Below are positions 43,319 through 50,139 of a stretch of 64,000 bases of DNA, piece after piece. Under the pieces are notes generated by a model, which saw only the letters and a program-made list of their open reading frames with translations, was not told the origin of the DNA and did not search any database. How positions within the stretch are numbered: the stretch's first letter is position 1; the number at the start of each line of letters is the position of its first letter. The stretch is from Occallatibacter savannae (lineage in GTDB: Bacteria; Acidobacteriota; Terriglobia; Terriglobales; Acidobacteriaceae): NCBI RefSeq assembly GCF_003131205.1, contig NZ_QFFY01000004.1, positions 607,784 to 671,783 of the forward strand. Direction: 5' to 3'. The position numbers were made by a program, and so were the translations under genes.

Positions 43319-43647
43319 ATGGCAAAAACCGACGCACTTCAGGGCTCTCTCGACCTTCTCGTTCTCAAGATCCTCTCCCGTCGTCCCCGCCTCCACGGCT
43401 ATGCCATCATGGCCGCCATCGCCAACGCCTCCGGCGAAGTGCTCCGCGCAGAAGAAGGCTCCCTCTACCCAGCCCTCTACCGGATGGAAGAGGCCGGCTG
43501 GATTCGCGCAGAGTGGGTCAAAAAGAAACTGGCCGCCGCGCCCGCGTTTACGAACTCACCGAAGCCGGTCAACAGCAGCTCAGCTCTGAAGAGTCCCGCT
43601 GGCAGTCCGTCAGCCTCGCCATCAACCGCGTCCTCCGGGAGGCCTGA
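43319..43647 (+). pseudogene. PadR-family regulator with a -1 frameshift at an A-run
   Basis: The first frame encodes the PadR winged helix MAKTDALQGSLDLLVLKIL through GYAIMAAIANASGEVLRAEEGSLYPALYRMEEAGWIRAEWVKK. At the A-run 43520-43524 the family sequence moves to the -1 frame and continues ETGRRARVYELTEAGQQQLSSEESRWQSVSLAINRVLREA, ending with TGA 43645-43647. The split can be explained by one lost A, by a sequencing error in the homopolymer, or by -1 slippage at C-AAA-AAG. The downstream ADOP gene starts two bases after this stop, with GGGAGG inside the PadR end, so the pair is an operon. Confidence 0.8.
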
Positions 43648-43649
43648 GC

Positions 43650-46328
43650 GTGTCCCTCACCTCGCGCGTCCTCAACGTCTTCCGCTCCGATCGCCTCAAT
43701 CGCGAAATCGACGAAGAGCTCCAGTCCCACATCGACGAAGCCATTGCCTCCGGCCGCGATCCCCATGAAGTCCGTCGTGCCTTCGGTTCGCCCCTCCGCA
43801 CTCGCGAAGCAGCCCACAACATCCGCGCCGCCGGATGGCTCGAGTCGCTCGTCGCAGACACTAGATTCGGATGGCGTCAGCTCTGGCGCAACAAGGTCGC
43901 CTCCGCTGCCGCCATCCTCTCTCTCGCCCTCGGCATTGGTTCCTGCGTCGCCGCCTTCCGCCTCATCGACGCTCTGCTCTGGCGTCCGCTGCCCGTCGCC
44001 AACTCCAGCAGCCTCTACGTCCTCTCCCGCAAAATGATCGGTCTCTACGGCCGGCCCATCGAAGACGGCTACTGGTCCACCCCCGATTTCAAGCTCATGC
44101 GCGATGCCGTCAAAGACCAGGCCGACCTCATCGCCGTCAGCGACGCCGACCGCACCGACATCACCTGGTCCGGTCCCGATGCAAGCGGCGACGACATCGA
44201 AAAAGCCCACGTCGCCTACGTGTCCGGCAACATGTTCCCGCTCTTCGGCCTCGAGCCTTCCCTCGGCCGTCTCCTCACTCCGGCCGACGACCGCGCCCTC
44301 GGCCTCTACCCCTACGCGGTCCTCTCCTGGGACTACTGGAATCACCGCTTCGCGCGCGATCCCCACGTCCTCGGACGCTCGCTCCACTTTGGAGACCAGA
44401 CATTCCAGATCATCGGCGTAGGCCCGCGCAATTTCACCGGCACCGAGAAGGGCACCGTCACCGACATCTTCCTGCCCCTCAGCATGAATCCCATGGCCAC
44501 CGAGGATCGTGCCGACTGGCACCGCGTCTTCGTCATGCTCAAGCCCGGCGTCACCTCCGCTGGTCTTGAGCCCCTCCGCCAGCATCTCGCCGCCGTCAAC
44601 CACGCCTTCGGAGCCGCGTGCTCCACCTGCTATCGCGGCCAGACCCAGGCCTCCATCGCGCGTTATCTCAACCAGACCCTCGTCCTCAGTCCTGGCGGAG
44701 CCGGCATCTCCGACCTCCAGAAGGAGTACCGCCGTCTACTCGCCGCTCTCGGCCTGATGGTCGCGCTCGTTCTCCTCATCGCCTGCGTCAACGTCTCCAA
44801 CATGATGACCGCGCAAGCCGCTGCCCGCGCCCACGAGATGGCCCTCCGTATCTCCATCGGCGCAGGCCGCCGCCGCCTCGTCCAGCTCATCCTCGTGCAG
44901 AGCGCGCTTCTCTCCCTCTTCTCCGCCGCCTTGGGCGCAGCCTTCGCCGCGTGGTCGGCTCCCTTTGTTCTCGGCCTCGTCAATCCGCCCGACAATCCAG
45001 CCCGTCTCGACCTCCCCGCAGACGGCCGCGTCCTCCTCTTCGGCCTCGCGCTCACAGTTCTCATCGTTCTCGTTCTCGGACTTCTCCCCGCCCTCCGCGC
45101 CTCCGGCGTCCGCCCCGTCGCCGCTCTCAAAGGCGGTGAGAACCCGCACTCCCCACGCCGTCTCCTGCGCGGAGCCATCGCCCTTCAGGTCGCTTTCTGC
45201 GTTCTCGTGCTCTTCCTCTCCTCGCTCTTCGTTACCTCGTTCAATCGCCTCCAGAATCGTCCGCTCGGCTTCTCCACCGACCGCCTGCTTCTCCTTCAAA
45301 GCGTCGCCGGCAAAGGCCAGCTTCCCATTGTCTGGGCCCAGACCGCCGAGGCCCTCCGCGCAGTTCCCGGGGTCGACTCCGTAGCCATCTCCGGCTGGCC
45401 CATTCTCGGCCGCATCAAGATCAACAGCGACGTCTCCATCAACGGCGCCCCGCCAAGCCCCACGCCCGCCTTCTTCCTCAACGTCTCTCCCGGCTGGCTC
45501 TCCACAATGAAGATCCCCCTCATCGCCGGCCGTGACTTCCGCCCCCAGGACACCTCACCCGGCGAAGCCATCGTCAATCAAACCTTCGTCAAGACCTTCT
45601 TCCCCAACCTCGGTCCCGGCCAAGACCCCATCGGCCGCACCTTCCAGCGCAGCGTCAACGCGCCTGTGAACAAGATCATCGGCATCACACCCGACATCCC
45701 CGATCACGACCTCCACGAACCCAACCGCGCCCTTTTCTACGTTCCGCTAAACGTCACCGACAACAAGTCCGCGCCCGAGCCCATCGGCTTCTCCACCTTC
45801 GTCATTCACACCGAAGCCAGCAACCCTCTCGCCCTTGCCGACTCGCTCCGTCAGGTCATCGCCCGCCAGCACAACGGCATCCGTGTCTCCAACGTCGCCA
45901 CGCAGCTCGACCTCGTTCGCGACCAGACCGTCCGCGAACGCCTCATCGCCACCCTCGCGGCCTTCTTTGCTGCCGTCGCGCTGCTGCTCGCTGGCGTCGG
46001 CCTCTACGCCGTTGTCAACTACTCCGTCCTGCAGCGCCGCCGCGAGATCGGCATCCGCATGGCCATCGGCTCGCCCCGAGTCGGAATCGTCCGCCTCGTC
46101 ACCCTCGACGTCTTCCTGATGATCGGGCTCGGAGCCGGTGCGGGTATGGCGCTCGGCTTCGGAGCGGCCCGGTACGTCGCCTCGCTCTTCTACCAGGTCA
46201 AAGCTACTGATGCCGAGATGATCGCGCTGCCCGCCTGCGCCATCCTCTTCACCGCGCTCCTCGCCACGCTCCCGGCCGTCCTCCGAGCCCTGAGCACCAA
46301 CCCGACCGAAATCCTTCGTACCGAGTGA
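43650..46328 (+). CDS. ADOP-type ABC transporter permease with N-terminal prefix domain
   Basis: An 892-residue inner-membrane protein starting at GTG 43650. A cytoplasmic prefix domain (about 1-70, RLNREIDEELQSHIDEAIASGRDPHEVRRAFGS) precedes FGWRQLWRNKVASAAAILSLALGIGS, the first MacB/FtsX unit with its periplasmic core, and the duplicated second unit ends in RREIGIRMAIGSPR and the final helices. That doubled architecture defines the acidobacterial duplicated orphan permease family, named because the permease occurs without an adjacent ATPase, as here. It is paired with the PadR gene. The substrate is unknown, probably a lipid, peptide or antibiotic-like molecule. Confidence 0.92.
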   Translation: MSLTSRVLNVFRSDRLNREIDEELQSHIDEAIASGRDPHEVRRAFGSPLRTREAAHNIRAAGWLESLVADTRFGWRQLWRNKVASAAAILSLALGIGSCVAAFRLIDALLWRPLPVANSSSLYVLSRKMIGLYGRPIEDGYWSTPDFKLMRDAVKDQADLIAVSDADRTDITWSGPDASGDDIEKAHVAYVSGNMFPLFGLEPSLGRLLTPADDRALGLYPYAVLSWDYWNHRFARDPHVLGRSLHFGDQTFQIIGVGPRNFTGTEKGTVTDIFLPLSMNPMATEDRADWHRVFVMLKPGVTSAGLEPLRQHLAAVNHAFGAACSTCYRGQTQASIARYLNQTLVLSPGGAGISDLQKEYRRLLAALGLMVALVLLIACVNVSNMMTAQAAARAHEMALRISIGAGRRRLVQLILVQSALLSLFSAALGAAFAAWSAPFVLGLVNPPDNPARLDLPADGRVLLFGLALTVLIVLVLGLLPALRASGVRPVAALKGGENPHSPRRLLRGAIALQVAFCVLVLFLSSLFVTSFNRLQNRPLGFSTDRLLLLQSVAGKGQLPIVWAQTAEALRAVPGVDSVAISGWPILGRIKINSDVSINGAPPSPTPAFFLNVSPGWLSTMKIPLIAGRDFRPQDTSPGEAIVNQTFVKTFFPNLGPGQDPIGRTFQRSVNAPVNKIIGITPDIPDHDLHEPNRALFYVPLNVTDNKSAPEPIGFSTFVIHTEASNPLALADSLRQVIARQHNGIRVSNVATQLDLVRDQTVRERLIATLAAFFAAVALLLAGVGLYAVVNYSVLQRRREIGIRMAIGSPRVGIVRLVTLDVFLMIGLGAGAGMALGFGAARYVASLFYQVKATDAEMIALPACAILFTALLATLPAVLRALSTNPTEILRTE

Positions 46329-46482
46329 GCTTCAAAAATCTTCGCGGCAATTTGCAGTCAATTAACCGCGGATTTTGCATAATCAAGACATGCTGCAAAT
46401 CTCAAGAATCCACCCGCGCGCGCCGCGCTGCGCCGGAGCCTCGTCGTCCGCCTGCGCGAACTTCTCGTCGTCACGCCTCCAG

Positions 46483-46610
46483 CTAACTCCTTTGTTAAGA
46501 GACACCCAAGTCATAAGTTCAATGGGGAGATACACTTAGCGCTGCTCCTGCTCCGCAACCCTATGAATCTACGGAACTTATGCGCAAACAGTAGGGGGTG
46601 GGGGCGGGGG
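46483..46610 (-). repeat. Dispersed intergenic repeat, copy A (opposite orientation to copy B)
   Basis: Read on the minus strand it starts with a C-rich tract (CCCCCGCCCCCACCCCC), continues through GGGTTGCGGA, TAAGTGTATC and CATTGAACTT, and ends ACAAAGGAGTTAG. Copy B at 62626-62756 shows the same blocks in the same order with many substitutions. No open frame is shared. Confidence 0.6.
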
Positions 46611-46655
46611 TACCCGTGTTCGAAACCGGACACATCCCCGCCGCTCCGCGAAGCG

Positions 46656-46880
46656 CATTCTTGACACTAGAAGCAAGCGGAACCAGAAGCGCTAGGCGAC
46701 GAAATCATTCGCGAGAACAAAAGCAAACGGAACCCAGAAGCGTCAGGGCACGACTTACCCATGCCGCAGAATAATTCACACGCAAACAACCATTCGCGAC
46801 ACCAGAAGCGAGCCGAACCCAGAAGCGTCAGGGCACGACTTCAGTTGTGCCGAAAAGCCCCTCGACACGCTCTGGGCTTT
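46656..46880 (+). repeat. Degenerate tandem repeat with a REP-like double hairpin
   Basis: Three related units begin with CATTC at 46656, 46706 and 46791. The second and third share an identical 27-base block (46730-46756 and 46815-46841, GAACCCAGAAGCG...CACGACTT). After the last unit, GGCACGACTTCAGTTGTGCC (46832-46851) folds on itself with one wobble, and AAAGCCC...GGGCTTT follows. No coding frame fits. The structure resembles repetitive extragenic palindromes. Confidence 0.6.
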
Positions 46881-46898
46881 AGCCCCTGCGCCCAACCC

Positions 46899-49013
46899 TC
46901 ACCGCGGAAACAACTCGAACTGCCGGATCGCAATCTTCGGCGCTACAAACGTGTGCTCGATGTCCGGCAAGAACATCAGCGTCATCTCGTCGAACTGCCG
47001 CAGCGATGCGCTCGCCGGCACCTGAAACCGAATCGTCTCGTACACCGGACTCATCTTCACGTAGTAGTGTTCCGGCTCCGTCGACGCGATCGGCTGCTGC
47101 CCAACGTAAAACGTGCGCTCCGTCCCCGAGCTTTCATCACCAAGAAACAGTCCCAGCGAAATGATGCCCGCCTTGTTGTCGCGATTCTCGATCTCCACGT
47201 CGATCTCGCGGCATCGCGCTAGAGGAATCGGCTTCGCAAGTTTCTGGTGCGCATTCATCACCAGCGCAATGGCATTGTTCGACTGCAGATCAACGCTGAC
47301 CGGCGTGCCTTGCGCGCGATGCGCGTGAGGCCCCGGCGTTCTCAGCGGTGGCTGCAAAACCCAGTACGGACCATTGAACCGAATCACGAGCGGACGCTGC
47401 ACTCCCCGCTTGAAGAACGAGTCATCGGCCAGCACCGGCGGCACGATCTCCTTCTTGCGCGGAAATGGCCACAGCACGACGCTCTCGTATCCACCCGCGC
47501 CGGCAGCCCCGATCGGTGTCTTCGAATCCGCCTGGCTCTTCTGATCCGCATGTGCAGCAGCACTCGCCTCCACCGCGGCTGAGCGATGGGCCATACCGTC
47601 AATCAATGCCCAGACCGTCAAGAGCGTCGCCGGAACGATCGTGATCGCAACCCGCCGGATGCTCCGCTTCATCGCGGCCGCTGGCTCAAACTGCCCGTTG
47701 CGCGGAAGCGTGTTCTTCCACGCGAAGACTGATCCGCTCGTGGCCAGCATCAACATGGCCGTGTACATCGAATGGCTCAAAACTGCCGCGCCTCCCGCAA
47801 ACAGCGAGAGCGCGATCAGATATCCGTAAGGTTCCTGAGGTGAGCGCGAGAGCGTCTCTGCAAAAAGCTCATCTCCGTTCCACTGCGGAACAACTGTAGA
47901 AGAAGGTTCGAATGCAAACCAGGATTCTGTCTTCAGCGCGCTCGTCAGGGCGAAGGCGCCGACCATGGCGACGAAAGCCGTAGCTGCTGACACCTGCTCT
48001 GCAAGCAGCACCAGCGCCGGAATCCAGATCCATCCAGCGCTGCATGTGAATGCAAACAACCCGAAAGGCAAAGGAGATCCATTGCGCAGTGGGCTTACAG
48101 GGCTCTTCCAGTAGAGCCACGATCCAAGGATTCCGCCGCCTGTGCAGATCGCAATAAAGCGCAACGCCATTCCGAACAGCGAGCCAGGATGAACAAAATC
48201 GGTTTCAGGCAGGTGGCAAAAAAACACCGCCGCAATCATCGAGTTCACCAGCCCCGCGCCGACCATGAGAGTCAGCGAGCGATGAAGCGATTGCGAATCT
48301 TCGACAGTAAGCGGTCCTTCCGCGGCGGGGAAAGAACTTGAGAAAGCCGCGTTCTCGTCGCGCTGAAGACGACGCACCGTCCCCCACAGTGCCACTGCCA
48401 TCGCAATGAAGTAAGGAGCCCGGATCAGGTTGGGAAAGATGTCGAGATCCAGAACCAGTCCCCAAGCATTCGCCGGAAGCTTTGCTCCGGCGAGGCCCGG
48501 GACCGAATACCAGTAAAGCGTCGCAAACAGGAAGCTGAGCCCGTAGACCGGCGGCAGAATCAGCGTCGCAACCCAGAATGCCCGCGCCATATCGCCTACG
48601 TGAATCGGCCTTTTCAAGACGATGTTCGCAACTCGGTACACCAGAAGCCCGGCCCACAGAAATGCAGCATGGAGAACCACCCAGATGATCAGAACCAGAG
48701 GCAGCCAGAACGGACCGAAGATGTGCTCGCCCCGATCGAAGTTCTGCGAGGTATCGATCCTCTCCAGGATCGCGTACCAGACCGGCGCCAGGATCGACCA
48801 GAGCAGCGCAAACGCAAGCGGTGCCCTGCGCGCAAACAGATTGCTGCACCACGAAACAGCACATGCGACGATGACCTGCCGCCAGTACCACCCGTCCGAA
48901 CGGCCGAAATGGAACACTTCCAGAAGATCGCCATCCAGCGCTTCATCGCGATCCTCAGCGCTCAGATGCCGCAGCATCCATGTGGCAAGCGGTGGAGGTT
49001 CTCTGCGTCTCAT
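46899..49013 (-). CDS. Membrane protein with a stand-alone permease-prefix-2-like N-terminus
   Basis: A 704-residue protein. Residues 1-70 (PPLATWMLRHLSAEDRDEALDGDLLEVFHFGRSDGWYWRQV) match the second type of prefix domain seen at the start of many ADOP permeases, but no MacB/FtsX unit follows. Instead come about ten membrane segments (70-500) and a C-terminal extracytoplasmic domain (about 530-704) with a beta-rich look (PVSVDLQSNNAIALVMNAHQ). The first 100 residues are paralogous to the 49089-49715 protein just upstream on the same strand. AAGGAG precedes the ATG. It is the last gene of ADOP-PadR-prefix-prefix. Role unknown, perhaps an accessory of the neighbouring permease. Confidence 0.75.
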   Translation of the reverse strand: MRRREPPPLATWMLRHLSAEDRDEALDGDLLEVFHFGRSDGWYWRQVIVACAVSWCSNLFARRAPLAFALLWSILAPVWYAILERIDTSQNFDRGEHIFGPFWLPLVLIIWVVLHAAFLWAGLLVYRVANIVLKRPIHVGDMARAFWVATLILPPVYGLSFLFATLYWYSVPGLAGAKLPANAWGLVLDLDIFPNLIRAPYFIAMAVALWGTVRRLQRDENAAFSSSFPAAEGPLTVEDSQSLHRSLTLMVGAGLVNSMIAAVFFCHLPETDFVHPGSLFGMALRFIAICTGGGILGSWLYWKSPVSPLRNGSPLPFGLFAFTCSAGWIWIPALVLLAEQVSAATAFVAMVGAFALTSALKTESWFAFEPSSTVVPQWNGDELFAETLSRSPQEPYGYLIALSLFAGGAAVLSHSMYTAMLMLATSGSVFAWKNTLPRNGQFEPAAAMKRSIRRVAITIVPATLLTVWALIDGMAHRSAAVEASAAAHADQKSQADSKTPIGAAGAGGYESVVLWPFPRKKEIVPPVLADDSFFKRGVQRPLVIRFNGPYWVLQPPLRTPGPHAHRAQGTPVSVDLQSNNAIALVMNAHQKLAKPIPLARCREIDVEIENRDNKAGIISLGLFLGDESSGTERTFYVGQQPIASTEPEHYYVKMSPVYETIRFQVPASASLRQFDEMTLMFLPDIEHTFVAPKIAIRQFELFPR

Positions 49014-49088
49014 CGCGTCCGCTCTCCTTGAGTGATCTGCTCGCTAGCGCGCGATCCTGGCCGGTTGCCTCGAACTGGATTCTGTCCA

Positions 49089-49715
49089 CTAGAGTGCGCA
49101 GAGCATCCCGAGGATATTAGGAATGAAAGGTGCAATCCCGAACACGCCCAGATTTGCAATCGTGCTCCACCATGTGAGTGTGCGCCAATCAGCTACTCGG
49201 AATGGAGGCATTGGCAGCATCAGTGTGACGATACCGATCCAGCAGGCAGACGCGGCACAGTAACCGACGATGCTCAAACAGAATCCTCTCGTGAGAACGG
49301 AGAAGTGGAGACGATTTCGAAGGAATGCGAACAGTGTTATGTAGGCAAGCGCTCCAATCCATACAAAGAGGAGATCTTCAAAGGACGCCCAGCCGAAATC
49401 ACAGAGCGTTGACCACGGCCACGGCATCCGCCAGATGTGACTCGCGAAATCGCTCCGGTGGAATCGCGCGAAAAGTACATTCCATTCAGGCGATAGAAGC
49501 GACCACGCAACTGCAAAGGCGAGAGCCGCTTTCCTGCGAAACAGGCTCTGCATGAACCCGAACGATGTCGCAGCGATGGTCTGCCGCCAAAACCAGGTAA
49601 TCGAACGCCCACCATGGAATTCTTCGAGAAGATCGCCCGTGAGTTCTCCGCTCCGATTACCGGAAGTCAGATGCTCCAGGATCCAAATCGCAAGCCGAGG
49701 TTTTCTGCGTTGCAT
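49089..49715 (-). CDS. Small membrane protein with a permease-prefix-2-like N-terminus
   Basis: About 208 residues from the ATG at 49715, which has AGGAG eight bases upstream. Residues of about 4-50 (KPRLAIWILEHLTSGNRSGELTGDLLEEFHGGRSITWFWRQTI) match the prefix domain found fused to ADOP permeases, and the rest is four or five membrane segments. It starts 10 bases after the PadR stop and is followed after 75 bases by its longer paralogue. No enzymatic motif is visible. Confidence 0.75.
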   Translation of the reverse strand: MQRRKPRLAIWILEHLTSGNRSGELTGDLLEEFHGGRSITWFWRQTIAATSFGFMQSLFRRKAALAFAVAWSLLSPEWNVLFARFHRSDFASHIWRMPWPWSTLCDFGWASFEDLLFVWIGALAYITLFAFLRNRLHFSVLTRGFCLSIVGYCAASACWIGIVTLMLPMPPFRVADWRTLTWWSTIANLGVFGIAPFIPNILGMLCAL

Positions 49716-49725
49716 CAGTTGTCTC

Positions 49726-50061
49726 CTACTGCAGGTCAAGCTTCAAGTCCGGAATCGCCTGCCACAGACGCGTGAGCACGCGCCGCGTCTCATGCACCTT
49801 GCGCAGTCCTTCCTTCGTGATTTGGAAATAGCGCTTCGCCTTGCCCCCGCGCTCCGGAGTCGGATCTCCCAACGCCGAGATCACCAGGTCCTTGGCTTCC
49901 AGCCGTTCGAGAGCCGCATACACGCTTCCGATGGCCACATCCTTGCCGCGATGCTTCTCCAGTTCGCGCGAGATCGGCACTCCATATGCCTCCTCGCCAA
50001 GATGGATGATCGCGAGAAGAATCATGAGCTCGAATTCGCCCAGATAGCTTCGGTCTGACAT
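49726..50061 (-). CDS. PadR-family transcriptional regulator
   Basis: An intact winged-helix regulator of 111 residues from the ATG at 50061 (SYLGEFELMILLAIIHLGEEAYGVPISREL, IGSVYAALERLEAKDLV, GGKAKRYFQITKEGLRKV). PadR proteins normally repress the adjacent transporter and their own gene until a ligand binds. The start codon has no Shine-Dalgarno but sits seven bases after a TATTAT box. It is placed between an ADOP permease upstream and two prefix-domain membrane proteins downstream. Confidence 0.9.
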   Translation of the reverse strand: MSDRSYLGEFELMILLAIIHLGEEAYGVPISRELEKHRGKDVAIGSVYAALERLEAKDLVISALGDPTPERGGKAKRYFQITKEGLRKVHETRRVLTRLWQAIPDLKLDLQ

Positions 50062-50068
50062 TAATTCA

Positions 50069-50097
50069 ATAATAGAGAAGAAATGCGGGCGCTGCAA
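50069..50097 (-). promoter_or_regulatory. Promoter of the second PadR gene
   Basis: On the minus strand, TTGCAG (50097-50092), a 17-base spacer and TATTAT (50074-50069). Seven bases later is the ATG at 50061, which would coincide with the expected transcription start, so the message should be leaderless. Confidence 0.65.
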
Positions 50098-50139
50098 CGA
50101 GATTCGTACCCGTTCTCGTTGGGAGCACCTTCGGCCTGG

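Larger units (their letters stand above)
46329..46898. other. Intergenic block of dispersed and tandem repeats between two convergent genes
   Basis: No gene is supported in 570 bases. It contains, in order: a hairpin 18 bases after the ADOP stop with arms AAAATC-TT-CGCGG (46335-46347) and CCGCG-GATTTT (46366-46376), a possible terminator; one copy of a dispersed element (46483-46610, see separate entry); a G-rich tract (46594-46610); and three degenerate tandem units with a hairpin tail (46656-46880). Confidence 0.6.

Noticed and set aside
43569..44603. A 344-codon minus-strand frame opposite the ADOP permease
   Set aside because: Gly/Glu/Asp-rich shadow with no membrane segments, opposite a clear permease.
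46594..46610. G-quadruplex
   Set aside because: Only three G-runs of five occur (GGGGG-T-GGGGG-C-GGGGG). A fourth run is missing. The tract is better seen as the C-rich end of the dispersed element.
46612..46634. Possible tRNA T-arm (GTTCGAAAC)
   Set aside because: No acceptor, D or anticodon arms can be drawn around it. I found no tRNA in the window.
46656..46860. CRISPR array
   Set aside because: Units are irregular, spacing is uneven (50 and 85 bases) and there are no spacers or cas genes.
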